Of a stretch of DNA of 20,495 nucleotides, positions 1-7,691 are shown piece by piece. Source of the stretch: Pseudomonadota bacterium (GTDB lineage: Bacteria; Desulfobacterota; Anaeroferrophillalia; Anaeroferrophillales; Tharpellaceae); the NCBI GenBank assembly GCA_015486505.1, contig WFRP01000160.1, positions 1 through 20,495 of the forward strand. The letters run 5' to 3'. Made by a program: the position numbers and the translations under genes. Under the pieces are notes generated by a model that searched no databases, was not told the DNA's origin, and saw only the letters and a program-made list of their open reading frames with translations. How positions within the stretch are numbered: the stretch's first letter is position 1; each line of letters begins with the position of its first letter.

Positions 1-244
1 CCGCAAAAGATGTGTCTATTTCAGAAAATGTTCCGTACCACATGGCCATGGTCGGCTTATTGATCCAGCCGTCAAGAAACGAGGTGTCAGCGGTACTGCT
101 GGTAATCCAGGCTGTCGGGTTGACGCCGACGCCGCCGGCGCCATCCAGCATGACCAGTGGTGGCCCGGCCAGAACCGGGGTTGCTGATGCCAGCATGAAA
201 GCCAGACAGATAGTCAGTGTAAATTTCCTGGTAATCGCTTTCAT
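1..244 (-). CDS. Exported protein of unknown function, 5' part only
   Basis: This is the first 81 codons of a minus-strand gene that runs off the left edge. The start at 244 is well supported: an AGGAGG ribosome-binding site lies just upstream (plus-strand 252-257). The product begins with a typical Sec signal peptide: basic MKAITRK, a hydrophobic stretch, and likely cleavage after VLA around residue 26. The mature part starts GPPLVMLDGAGGVGVNP and then has an aromatic-rich stretch. A Gly-rich start followed by a beta-type sequence is seen in some outer-membrane or periplasmic proteins such as DUF3034, but that resemblance is only a recollection of style. The function is not recognised. It is transcribed divergently from fusA. 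Confidence 0.75.
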   Translation of the reverse strand, partial: MKAITRKFTLTICLAFMLASATPVLAGPPLVMLDGAGGVGVNPTAWITSSTADTSFLDGWINKPTMAMWYGTFSEIDTSFA

Positions 245-363
245 TAGTATCCCTCCTCCTGAAAATGTTGACTGAAAAAAGATATCCCTCAAGGTCTCGG
301 AATTACTTAGCACAACTTTTGCTCTTTAGTCAAAACAGTTTCCGGTTTATTGAAACTTAATAC

Positions 364-392
364 TTGCAATTTACTTTTTTTTAGAGTATAGG
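364..392 (+). promoter_or_regulatory. Candidate sigma70-type promoter upstream of the fusA leader
   Basis: TTGCAA at 364-369 is followed by a 17-bp T-rich spacer and TATAGG at 387-392. Each box matches the consensus at 4 of 6 positions. It would start a transcript near position 400, ahead of the hairpin terminator at 540-575. It is a weak match and was chosen mainly for position and spacing. Confidence 0.35.
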
Positions 393-394
393 CC

Positions 395-576
395 CCCGTG
401 CTTCTCCGGTTTAACCTTGTTTAGAGGTGCGGAAAACGCCCGACCGGCGCTAATCTCCTTTAAGGTCGGCACCCCATTCGCCAGATATTGTAAACAAGTA
501 GTAAACTCTAACCTGTTAAACTTATTTGATTACCCGGTGCCTGCAATCATGAAAGATTGCAGGCGCTGTTTTTTTA
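395..576 (+). ncRNA. Candidate structured leader or small RNA upstream of fusA
   Basis: The 437-bp gap between the divergent genes holds no credible ORF. From about 395 to 576 the plus strand could make a transcript of roughly 175-180 nt. It contains a possible stem: GGTGC near 426 with GCACC near 470, and, stacked inside it, CGACC with GGTCG; the unpaired GGAAAACGCC lies on one side. It ends in a strong intrinsic terminator. This could be an attenuated fusA leader or a separate small RNA. I compared it from memory with 6S RNA, SRP RNA and c-di-GMP and fluoride riboswitches and saw no match. Confidence 0.3.
540..576 (+). terminator. Intrinsic terminator ahead of fusA
   Basis: There is a perfect 9-bp stem, CCTGCAATC (540-548) with GATTGCAGG (555-563), and a 6-nt loop. 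It is followed by CGCTG and an unbroken T run at 569-575. The orientation stops plus-strand transcription about 105 bp before fusA. No plus-strand gene precedes it in the window, so it ends either a leader (attenuator) or a small RNA. Confidence 0.8.
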
Positions 577-681
577 TTGTCATTTAACGGAAACAACCTG
601 AATGACCGAGACAACAGTCACAGGTGGACGAAAGCGACAGACACCCACTAGACAAAAAAGTAAATTTAAGGTGAAAAGAAA

Positions 682-2772
682 ATGAGCAAGGAATTAAGCA
701 AAGTACGCAATATCGGGATCAGCGCCCATATCGACTCGGGTAAAACCACCCTGACTGAAAGAATCCTGTTCTATACCAACCGGATTCACGCCATCCATGA
801 TGTTAAAGGTAAAGACGGTGTCGGCGCGGTTATGGACTCGATGGAACTCGAAAAAGAGCGCGGCATCACCATCGCTTCAGCCGCGACTTTCTGTGAATGG
901 AACAATCATGAGATCAATATTATCGACACTCCGGGCCATGTTGACTTCACCATTGAGGTTGAGCGTTCCTTACGGGTTCTCGATGGCGCCATTCTGGTTC
1001 TCTGTTCGGTCGGCGGCGTTCAGTCACAGTCGATAACGGTGGACCAGCAGATGAAACGCTACAAGGTTCCCTGCATCGCCTTTGTCAACAAATGCGATCG
1101 CAGCGGCGCCAACCCGGAAAGAGTGGTTGAGCAGTTAGTCGAAAAGCTCGGACATAACGCTATCGCCATGCAGATTCCGATCGGGCTTGAAGCCGATCAT
1201 GTCGGTGTCGTTGATTTGACGACTATGAAAGCTGTCTATTTTGACGGTGACAACGGTGAAATCCTGCGCAGCGAAGAGATTCCGGCCGAACTTGCCGACA
1301 AAGCCGCCGAAAAGCGTGAAGAACTTGTCGAAACAGCCTCGAACTTTTGCGATGATCTCGCCGATGCCTACCTTGAAGAACAGGAAATCACGGCCGAGAT
1401 GATCTTGAGTGCGATGCGCAAAGGAGTTCTGGAACGTAAAGTTACTCCGGTATATATGGGCTCCGCCTACAAAAACAAAGGGGTGCAGCCGCTGCTTGAT
1501 GCCGCGACCGCGCTCCTGCCGAACCCCGCGGAAGTAACCAATATCGCCCTTGATCTTGACAATGATGAAGCTGAGGTCGTACTCGGCAGTTCGACTGATG
1601 ATCCTACAGTCGCGCTGGCGTTCAAACTTGAAGACGGCCAGTACGGCCAGCTGACCTATATCCGGGTTTATCAGGGCATTCTCGCCAAAGGCGACACCCT
1701 GGTCAACACCCGCAGCGGCAAGAAGATCAAAATCGGCCGTCTGGTGCAGATGCACTCCAACCAGATGGAGGATATTGATGAAATTCCCGCCGGTTACATC
1801 GGCGCCCTGTTCGGCATTGACTGTGCCTCCGGCGATACTTTTGCCGACCCCAAACTCAACTACTCGATGACTTCAATGTTCGTCCCCAACCCGGTCATCT
1901 CTCTGGCTCTGGTACCGAAAGACAACAAGGCCCAGATCAATATGTCCAAGGCCCTGAACCGTTTTTCAAAGGAAGATCCGACCTTTCACACCTACGTTGA
2001 TGAAGAAACCAACGAAACCATTATCGAAGGTATGGGTGAACTCCACCTTGAGGTCTATGTCGAGCGGATGCAGCGCGAGTACAACGCTGAAGTTTCCACC
2101 GGCCAGCCCCGGGTTGCCTATCGTGAGACCATCACCAGACGGGCCGAATTCAACTACACCCACAAAAAACAGACCGGCGGTTCCGGTCAGTACGGTCGCG
2201 TGGCCGGCTACATTGAGCCGTTTCCCGAAGGTGATTTTGAATTTATTAATAAAATTACCGGCGGGGCGATCCCGACCCAGTTTATTTCATCATGTGAAAA
2301 GGGCTTTAAGGCCAGTATGGCGAAAGGCAGCCTGATGGAATTTCCGGTCACCGGAATCCGGGTCGAGATTAACGATGGTGCTTCACACGCGGTCGACTCT
2401 TCGGAGATGGCTTTCCAGGCTGCGGCCCGGGGGGCTTTTCTTGAAGCCTATAAAAAAGCGAAGCCGGTTATCCATGAACCGATCATGAAGGTTGTAATCG
2501 AAACTCCGACCGAGTTTCAGGGTACGGTTATGGGCACCATCAACCAGCGCCGCGGCACCATTCTCGGCGCCCAGGAAGAAGGCCCGATGTGTGTCGTTGA
2601 AAGTCAGGTACCTTTAGCGGAGATGTTCGGCTACTCAACCGTTCTCCGTTCCAGTACTCAGGGTAAAGCTCAGTTCACGATGGAATTTGACAGCTACAGA
2701 CAGGTGCCGCAGAGCATAACTGAAGAACTGCAGAAAAAGAAAGCGGAAGAGGCTAACAAAGGCGCCGCTTAA
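682..2772 (+). CDS. fusA: Translation elongation factor G, EFG1 (mitochondrial-like/spdEFG1) type
   Basis: This is a full-length 696-aa ribosomal translocase GTPase. It catalyses GTP-dependent movement of tRNA and mRNA in the cytoplasm. GTPase motifs: P-loop AHIDSGKT at 15-22, DTPGH at 82-86, NKCD at 136-139, and GSAYKNKG from 260. Domain II follows at about 305-400, and domain IV carries GSGQYGRV near residue 500. The wording AHIDSGKTTLTERILFYT, VKGKDGVGAVMDSMELE and GIDCASGDTF is that of mitochondrial EFG1 and of the spirochaete/planctomycete/deltaproteobacterial EFG1 group, not E. coli FusA. In Borrelia such an EFG1 does translocation and a paralogue, EFG2, does ribosome recycling, so a second EF-G gene is expected elsewhere. 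The start has AAGGTG at 668-673. No rpsG, rpsL or tuf flanks it, so it lies outside the usual str operon. Confidence 0.97.
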   Translation: MSKELSKVRNIGISAHIDSGKTTLTERILFYTNRIHAIHDVKGKDGVGAVMDSMELEKERGITIASAATFCEWNNHEINIIDTPGHVDFTIEVERSLRVLDGAILVLCSVGGVQSQSITVDQQMKRYKVPCIAFVNKCDRSGANPERVVEQLVEKLGHNAIAMQIPIGLEADHVGVVDLTTMKAVYFDGDNGEILRSEEIPAELADKAAEKREELVETASNFCDDLADAYLEEQEITAEMILSAMRKGVLERKVTPVYMGSAYKNKGVQPLLDAATALLPNPAEVTNIALDLDNDEAEVVLGSSTDDPTVALAFKLEDGQYGQLTYIRVYQGILAKGDTLVNTRSGKKIKIGRLVQMHSNQMEDIDEIPAGYIGALFGIDCASGDTFADPKLNYSMTSMFVPNPVISLALVPKDNKAQINMSKALNRFSKEDPTFHTYVDEETNETIIEGMGELHLEVYVERMQREYNAEVSTGQPRVAYRETITRRAEFNYTHKKQTGGSGQYGRVAGYIEPFPEGDFEFINKITGGAIPTQFISSCEKGFKASMAKGSLMEFPVTGIRVEINDGASHAVDSSEMAFQAAARGAFLEAYKKAKPVIHEPIMKVVIETPTEFQGTVMGTINQRRGTILGAQEEGPMCVVESQVPLAEMFGYSTVLRSSTQGKAQFTMEFDSYRQVPQSITEELQKKKAEEANKGAA

Positions 2773-2828
2773 TGAGTACGCAGAACGCAAATGCCCAGAT
2801 AATCTACCTCAGAGACAGGAGTTTTACT

Positions 2829-3524
2829 ATGCTAAAAAAAGATCTTATCATGCGTAACCCCTTAAGGGCGGTCAGCGACGAAAACGGCTATATCCTTCCG
2901 GAAGGCGGTTTAGGCGCGGTTGTGGCCCGGGCCGGAGTCGGTAAAACCGCCCTGCTGGTGCAACTGGCCCTCAATTCACTGCTTAAAGGCGACAATGCCC
3001 TGCATATCAGTCTCGGTGATCCGGTCCGCAAAGTCAGCCTCTGGTATAAAGAGGTTTTCAATAATATCGGTACGCAATACAAAATCGACAAAATTGATGA
3101 TCTCTGGAATGAACTTTTACCGCAACGCTTCATTATGACCTTCAATATCGACGGTTTCAGTGTGCCGCGCCTTAACGAGCGTCTGACGGAGCTCGCGGAT
3201 CAGGATATTTTCCACCCGCAGATGATTTTAATCGATGGTCTCCCCTTCAATGAGCAGAGCAAAAGGGCCGACCTGCACGCCTTGAAGGAGCTTTCCGAAA
3301 AATTCAGCTCCCATATCTGGTTTACGGTCCGCAGTCACCGCCACGAGGAACCCGATGCCGAAGGCATGCCGATCCAAATCAGTGATTTCGCCGACCTGCT
3401 CGATGTCGCGATCAAACTTGAGCCGGAAGATAGCCGAATCAAACTCAACGTCTTGAAAGGCAGCGGTTCAATCTCGACTCAGGGCCTCTCACTTGACCCG
3501 GTGACCATGCTGATCAAGGAATAG
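2829..3524 (+). CDS. Small P-loop NTPase of unknown function (RecA/KaiC-like fold), co-transcribed with fusA
   Basis: This 231-aa cytoplasmic protein has a Walker A-like ARAGVGKT at residues 33-40, with Ala in place of the first Gly. A Walker B-like MILIDG is at 132-137. A basic RSHRHEE stretch follows. The layout, with few insertions and a strand-loop-helix start, suggests a RecA/KaiC-like ATPase. The family is not recognised. The chosen ATG at 2829 has AGGAG at 2817-2821 with 7-nt spacing. An in-frame ATG at 2772 overlaps the fusA stop codon (TAATG) and would add 19 residues; it lacks a good Shine-Dalgarno site and the added codons include rare-looking AGA, AGG and ATA. Tight linkage to fusA implies co-transcription, and possibly a ribosome-linked role, which is only an inference. 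Confidence 0.8.
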   Translation: MLKKDLIMRNPLRAVSDENGYILPEGGLGAVVARAGVGKTALLVQLALNSLLKGDNALHISLGDPVRKVSLWYKEVFNNIGTQYKIDKIDDLWNELLPQRFIMTFNIDGFSVPRLNERLTELADQDIFHPQMILIDGLPFNEQSKRADLHALKELSEKFSSHIWFTVRSHRHEEPDAEGMPIQISDFADLLDVAIKLEPEDSRIKLNVLKGSGSISTQGLSLDPVTMLIKE

Positions 3525-3543
3525 AATTCTGATAAGAGCACAT

Positions 3544-3580
3544 AAAAAAGGCATCCACTTCACAGGGGATGCCTTTTTTT
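3544..3580. terminator. Intrinsic terminator after the fusA unit
   Basis: The stem is GGCATCC (3550-3556) with GGATGCC (3567-3573). It is flanked by an A run (3544-3549) and a T run (3574-3580) that extend the pairing. It could work in both directions. It closes the fusA/NTPase transcript and separates it from the lipoprotein gene that starts at 3623. Confidence 0.9.
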
Positions 3581-3622
3581 ACAACTTTTCTCCGCCTCAG
3601 CGCGGCCAAGGAAATATCTGGC

Positions 3623-4828
3623 ATGAAAACAGAGAAAAAGAACCTTCCGGCAATTTTCAGACTGATTGCCGCTGCCTGCTTGCTGATTGTTACAGGCTGT
3701 GCCGGGTCCCCGTCCCGGGTAAACCCGGTACCGGCTGAACTTACCTCCAAAGTCGCCATTGAGGGGATTCCCGAAGCCCGCTTCTGGGGTGATGAATGGC
3801 CCCGTTTTTCCCTGCAGCGTTTCGCGACATTCAGCGATAATGATTTTAAGAAATTTTTTTCCGGGATCTATAAAAAGCCGCATAACTATCTCGCGATTTC
3901 CGGAGGCGGAGCTAACGGCGCTTTCGGGGCCGGTCTTTTAGCCGGCTGGACCAGGGCCGGTACCAGACCTGAATTTACGATGGTTACCGGGGTCAGTACC
4001 GGCGCTCTGACCGCCCCCTTCGCTTTTCTCGGACCCGCCTATGATAAACTGCTCAAGGAGGTTTACACAACCACCTCCACCAAAGACATCATGCGAGAGC
4101 GCGGCTTTATCAGCGCTATGTTCAGCGATTCAATGGCAGACACGACCCCGCTGAAAAAACTGCTGGAGAAATATATAACCGCGGACGTCGTTGAAAAGAT
4201 TGCCGAAGAACATCGCCGGGGCCGCCGGCTCTTTGTCGGAACCGTAAATCTTGATGCCGGACGCTCCGTCATCTGGAATATCGGCGCTATCGCGAACAGC
4301 AGCTTTCCCGGCAAACTTGAGCTTATCCATGAAATCCTCCGCGCCTCAACCGCCATCCCCGTAGCTTTTCCCCCGGTGGCGATAACCGTTATCAACAACG
4401 GGAAAAAATATGAGGAACTGCATGTTGACGGCGGCACCGGCTCCCAGGTCTTTGTCTACCCGGCCGCAGCCGACTGGAAACTGATTACCCAGCAATTGAA
4501 GGTCAAAGGCACCCCCAATGTCTATGTCATCAGGAACTCTTTTCTGGAACCGGACTATATGGGCGTCAACCGCAGCCTCGTGCCGATTGCCAGCCGCTCA
4601 ATTGACTCCTTGATCCGAACTCAGGGCATCGGTGATCTCTACCAGATTTTTGCTCTCTGTCAACGTGACGGCAACAACTTCAACCTTGCTTATATCCCGA
4701 ACACGTTTACCGAAGAACCCAAAGAAGGTTTTGACCCGGTTTATATGAAAGACCTCTATGAACTCGGCTATAAAATGGCAATTCAGGGCTACCCCTGGAG
4801 CAAAGCGCCGCCGGATTACCATAAATAA
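3623..4828 (+). CDS. Patatin-like phospholipase, predicted lipoprotein
   Basis: This 401-aa protein starts with a lipoprotein signal peptide; the lipobox VTGC gives Cys26 as the acylated residue. The patatin domain has the oxyanion-hole motif GGGANG (94-99), the nucleophile elbow GVSTG with Ser125 (123-127), and the catalytic Asp in DGG (269-271). That completes the Ser-Asp dyad expected of patatin-type lipid acyl hydrolases. It probably acts on phospholipids at the outer or inner membrane surface. The start at 3623 has AAGGAAA at 3608-3614. A longer in-frame start at 3569 lies inside the preceding terminator and would put 18 residues ahead of the signal peptide, so it was rejected. It stands alone as a transcription unit. 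Substrate unknown. Confidence 0.9.
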   Translation: MKTEKKNLPAIFRLIAAACLLIVTGCAGSPSRVNPVPAELTSKVAIEGIPEARFWGDEWPRFSLQRFATFSDNDFKKFFSGIYKKPHNYLAISGGGANGAFGAGLLAGWTRAGTRPEFTMVTGVSTGALTAPFAFLGPAYDKLLKEVYTTTSTKDIMRERGFISAMFSDSMADTTPLKKLLEKYITADVVEKIAEEHRRGRRLFVGTVNLDAGRSVIWNIGAIANSSFPGKLELIHEILRASTAIPVAFPPVAITVINNGKKYEELHVDGGTGSQVFVYPAAADWKLITQQLKVKGTPNVYVIRNSFLEPDYMGVNRSLVPIASRSIDSLIRTQGIGDLYQIFALCQRDGNNFNLAYIPNTFTEEPKEGFDPVYMKDLYELGYKMAIQGYPWSKAPPDYHK

Positions 4829-4833
4829 TCGGT

Positions 4834-4870
4834 GTAACTGTTCAGCCGAATACTGGCTCGAGCGCAGTTT
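4834..4870 (-). mobile_element. Diverged relic of a family A element end
   Basis: GTAACTGTTCAGCCGAAT at 4834-4851 matches one end of the family A element with one difference in 18. The match carries on as a diverged continuation to 4870, about 31 of 37 positions in total by hand alignment. No second end or target duplication is visible. It starts 5 bp after the patatin-like gene stop codon. It appears to be an old, eroded insertion. Confidence 0.6.
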
Positions 4871-4931
4871 CAAGGTTACTTAACAAACTTGATGCCCTCG
4901 TAAAAACACCGAGAAATAATTTTCAATCGCT

Positions 4932-4969
4932 ATATGTTGTGATTGCAGACATTCAAAATCACAACATAT
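4932..4969. repeat. Perfect 13-bp inverted repeat upstream of the DUF2092 operon
   Basis: ATATGTTGTGATT (4932-4944) and AATCACAACATAT (4957-4969) are exact reverse complements with a 12-nt loop. There is no T run after it, so it is not a normal terminator. It lies about 70 bp before the DUF2092 start and 100 bp after the patatin-like gene. It could be an operator for a dimeric regulator or an RNA hairpin. Confidence 0.7.
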
Positions 4970-5037
4970 TGTGCCTGAAAAATTTGAGAAATACTTTTTA
5001 CGAGTCCGCCAAACTTAGCAAACCAGGAGAAACAACG

Positions 5038-5799
5038 ATGGTGAAACGATTTTTAACTACTTTTCTTCTATGTCTGTTCTGTCTTATCGGTAGCCGGGCC
5101 TATGCCGCTGACGCGAAGGCTCTGCTTTTGGGAATGGCTGAAAACCTGGCGTCTGCCAGGCAATTTTCGGTCACTATGAAAATAAATTACGATGCGGTGC
5201 AGAAATCGGGTCAGAAGATTGAATTCGGTGAAACCCGTAACCTGATTATCCAGAGGCCAAATCACTTGCGGGTTGAGGCCCGGCAAAGTGATGGTGATGC
5301 AAGCTCAATGATCTTTGATGGTAAAACTATAGCTCTGTGCAGCCGGACGGAAAACGTCTATTCACTGACCCCCTACTCCGGCGATGTCGACTCGGCCATA
5401 CGCTATGCCGGCGGCCGTATGGGAATCAGGATACCTTTAGCCCGGCTGCTGGTTACAACCCTGCCCGAAGAACTTGAACAGATGATGGGACCGGCCGCGT
5501 ATGTTGAGAAAGACGTTTCCGGCAAACTGCCGCTGGATCATATCGCGGTACGTTCGGATGCCGTTGACCTCCAGGCCTGGATCGGCGCCGACAAATTACC
5601 GCGACGCATCGTTCTGACTTACAAAAACGCGCCCGGAGAACCGCAGTTTCGGGCGGATTTCACCAATTGGAATCTGAGCCCGAAAATCGGGCCGGAGACT
5701 TTCGTTTTCACAGCGCCTGCAGGGGCAGAAAAAATTCCGACTATACTGCCGAAAATTCAGGCAAACACCCTGAAAGATAAAAAAGGAGGGGCCCAATGA
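5038..5799 (+). CDS. DUF2092-type periplasmic protein
   Basis: This 253-aa exported protein has a signal peptide (MVKRF, a hydrophobic core, cleavage after AYA near residue 23). The mature part begins with a helix resembling KALLLGMAENLASARQFSVTM and continues with beta strands: a LolA/LppX-like half-barrel style typical of DUF2092. Landmarks are RPNHLRVEARQ, FDGKTIALCSRTENVYS and FVFTAPAGAEKI near the end. Such folds bind lipids or hydrophobic ligands in the periplasm, but this member's role is unknown. The start at 5038 has AGGAG at 5025-5029. The stop overlaps the next start (ATGA), showing translational coupling with the following gene. Confidence 0.8.
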   Translation: MVKRFLTTFLLCLFCLIGSRAYAADAKALLLGMAENLASARQFSVTMKINYDAVQKSGQKIEFGETRNLIIQRPNHLRVEARQSDGDASSMIFDGKTIALCSRTENVYSLTPYSGDVDSAIRYAGGRMGIRIPLARLLVTTLPEELEQMMGPAAYVEKDVSGKLPLDHIAVRSDAVDLQAWIGADKLPRRIVLTYKNAPGEPQFRADFTNWNLSPKIGPETFVFTAPAGAEKIPTILPKIQANTLKDKKGGAQ

Positions 5800-6503
5800 T
5801 TATCAACCGGAAATCCAGCCTGCTTATTTTAATTACTGTGTTATTAACTATAATTATGGGATCAGGAGACCTCTTCGCGCGCCGGAACGGCGGCGGCCGG
5901 GGTGGAAGAAGCGCAAATTTTTCCCGCTCCGGGGTCGCCCGCAGCGGCAGTCTGAGCGGCAGATCCCGCCGGCAGACCCGACCGGCGGCCCGGCCGCAGA
6001 GACAAAACCGTAAAACTGCCAATCAGGTTCAGCCGAACCGTAAAGCATCAAACCAAATCCAGCCGAACCGGCAGAAAAATCAGGACCGGAGCGCGCAAAC
6101 CCGGGAACAGCGCGGTACCAGAGACCAGAAAGACCGCCAGGAGTGGCAGGACGATCGGCAGGAAGCCATAAAAGATCGCCAGGAAGATCGTCAGACGGCT
6201 CTCAATGAGCGCCAGGAAGATCGCCAGGATTTTATTGAGGATGAAGCTTACGGCCACTACCATTATCACCATGACTGGGATGATGATTTCGCCGCCGGCG
6301 TTGTCGTCGGAGCCGCCGTCGCGGGCACGGCGGCCGCCGCCGCCGCCCCCCCGCCGACTTATGTCACGGTTTTACCCTGTCAAACCATCGCCATTGTCAG
6401 AAACGGCACCTCCTATTACAAATGCGGTACCACCTGGTACCAGCGATGCTATGCCGGAAGCCAGGTAACTTATATGGTTACCACCGCGCCGCCCGGAAAT
6501 TAA
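5796..6503 (+). CDS. Exported Arg/Gln-rich protein with a Cys/Tyr-rich C-terminal domain (DUF6515-like)
   Basis: The 235-aa product has a signal sequence (residues 1 to about 28). Then comes a very basic, Gly/Arg/Ser-rich stretch, two near-repeats of QPNRKA-like sequence, and a charged DRQE repeat section (about 108-148) likely to form a helix. An acidic HYHYHHDWDDD patch, a Gly/Ala-rich segment resembling VVVGAAVAGTAAAAAAPPP, and a C-terminal domain with CQTIAIVRNGTSYYKCGTTWY follow. The last part matches the pattern I associate with DUF6515-type proteins found beside DUF2092 genes. AAAGGAGG lies just before the start, which overlaps the previous stop. The low-complexity region is compositionally odd. 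Function unknown; probably a periplasmic or outer-membrane partner of the DUF2092 protein. Confidence 0.75.
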   Translation: MIINRKSSLLILITVLLTIIMGSGDLFARRNGGGRGGRSANFSRSGVARSGSLSGRSRRQTRPAARPQRQNRKTANQVQPNRKASNQIQPNRQKNQDRSAQTREQRGTRDQKDRQEWQDDRQEAIKDRQEDRQTALNERQEDRQDFIEDEAYGHYHYHHDWDDDFAAGVVVGAAVAGTAAAAAAPPPTYVTVLPCQTIAIVRNGTSYYKCGTTWYQRCYAGSQVTYMVTTAPPGN

Positions 6504-6528
6504 GCGACAACCTGACACCGCTCATAAT

Positions 6529-7659
6529 TTAATGGTTACCGCTACCTGAAGGCAGGCGCGGGCCGTCCATGATGTGCATATCCTGAGCCCGGTAGGCGTT
6601 GCGGTAATGGCGGATCAGCACGTTGCCGGGAAAGGGCTGGCCATGTTTTTCAACCAGCTGCCGGAGCGCCTTGACGGCGGCAGCGATTGCCGGATCGTCT
6701 TTAAACTTGAGCGGATGCGGGAAAATGAGATTGCCGTCACCGGCCCGGGGCTGAGAAAAATCCTTGACCTCGTCATTCTCAGCCAGGGCTGCGGCCATAT
6801 TATAACTCAGATCCGGGCGGCCGGTATTCCAGTTTACGGAGGGGATATACTTCCAGAGCATAACCTTGAATCCGGGCTCGAAGCGCCGGGCCCGGCCCCA
6901 GCCTTTTTTGGCCGGCAGCGGTTCATGTTTGGGCAGGGGCTGCTTGAGGACCTCATAAGGGACCGGAACGATATGGCGCAGAGCGCCGGCGATAAAGGCT
7001 AAGTCATGCTTGTCCAGGGCCTCGAACCAGCCGCTCTCGGATTTGTCTTCGGGAAACAGCTTGTCTAAAACCAGGTTTTTGACATCAGCCAGGTACTTCG
7101 GTGTGCCCAGGACCTCGCGGCCGAAGATCAGGGGAATCAGGCGTGAAGGAAGCAGGAGAATGCCGACATAACCATAGGCGCCGTCATATTTTTCCCCCTT
7201 GTAACTCCATTCTTTTTCCCCGACAAATTCCGCCGACATATAGAACTCAATCTCGTTATAACCTCCGCCGGCCATATATTTGACATCCCTTTCCTGAGTG
7301 TAATTTACGAATAGAACCGGCTTGCCGTGGGGGCCGATCGGCCAGGGCCGGTAGCCGTAGGTCTTCCCGTCCTGCCCCTGCCAGGTCGGAAGCAAGGCCG
7401 CGGCGGCGGCCGCGTCAACCTCCAACTGCATACTGACATCCAGTTTGTCGCCGGTGGCAAGTTCCCGGCGCGAATCCCCGGTGCCATGGTCAAACTGGAT
7501 CGGCATCAGTTTCAGGGGAACCCCGGCCGGTTGCTCAAGGGCGAAGCCGCTCCCGGGGAAAAACATCAGGCCCGTCAACAGCACCACAATACAAACCATC
7601 CCTGATTTCAACCAATATTTCATCATCCGGATTTCTAAAAGAAATCTATCAATCTTCAT
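6529..7659 (-). CDS. Exported acetoacetate-decarboxylase-fold protein
   Basis: This 376-aa protein has an N-terminal signal or anchor segment (about residues 14-40). The rest follows the layout of acetoacetate decarboxylase (ADC): LDVSMQLEVDAAAAAALLP corresponds to the ADC strand-helix start, and GREVLGTPKYLADV (180-193) to the ADC active-site segment GREx4PKKL. Lys188 is in the place of the Schiff-base lysine. The neighbouring lysine that lowers its pKa in Clostridium ADC is Tyr189 here. Export and this change argue against a standard acetoacetate decarboxylase. The start at 7659 has AAGGAG (plus-strand 7669-7674). It is 32 bp downstream of the DUF1329 gene in one operon. The substrate is unknown; a hydrophobic ligand or keto acid is conceivable. 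Confidence 0.7.
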   Translation of the reverse strand: MKIDRFLLEIRMMKYWLKSGMVCIVVLLTGLMFFPGSGFALEQPAGVPLKLMPIQFDHGTGDSRRELATGDKLDVSMQLEVDAAAAAALLPTWQGQDGKTYGYRPWPIGPHGKPVLFVNYTQERDVKYMAGGGYNEIEFYMSAEFVGEKEWSYKGEKYDGAYGYVGILLLPSRLIPLIFGREVLGTPKYLADVKNLVLDKLFPEDKSESGWFEALDKHDLAFIAGALRHIVPVPYEVLKQPLPKHEPLPAKKGWGRARRFEPGFKVMLWKYIPSVNWNTGRPDLSYNMAAALAENDEVKDFSQPRAGDGNLIFPHPLKFKDDPAIAAAVKALRQLVEKHGQPFPGNVLIRHYRNAYRAQDMHIMDGPRLPSGSGNH

Positions 7660-7691
7660 TTGTCAATACTCCTTATCACTGTAAGAAATTA

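Noticed and set aside
12..275. 87-codon plus-strand ORF at the left edge
   Set aside because: It is opposite a minus-strand gene with a strong AGGAGG and signal peptide; the plus-strand product has no recognisable features.
395..576. 6S RNA, SRP RNA or a known riboswitch
   Set aside because: The ends do not pair into a 6S-like rod, and the SRP GGUCAGGUCCGGAAGGAAGCA-like core and known riboswitch cores are not seen; left as an unassigned candidate.
1135..1755. 206-codon minus-strand ORF inside fusA
   Set aside because: It is antisense to a highly conserved gene and its composition reflects fusA codon pattern.
3569..3622. Longer start for the patatin-like lipoprotein
   Set aside because: The start codon lies inside the intrinsic terminator stem, and the lipoprotein signal would no longer be at the N-terminus.
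4939..5037. Longer start for the DUF2092 protein, adding 33 residues
   Set aside because: It would begin inside the perfect inverted repeat and put residues before an excellent signal peptide; AGGAG at 5025-5029 supports the start at 5038.
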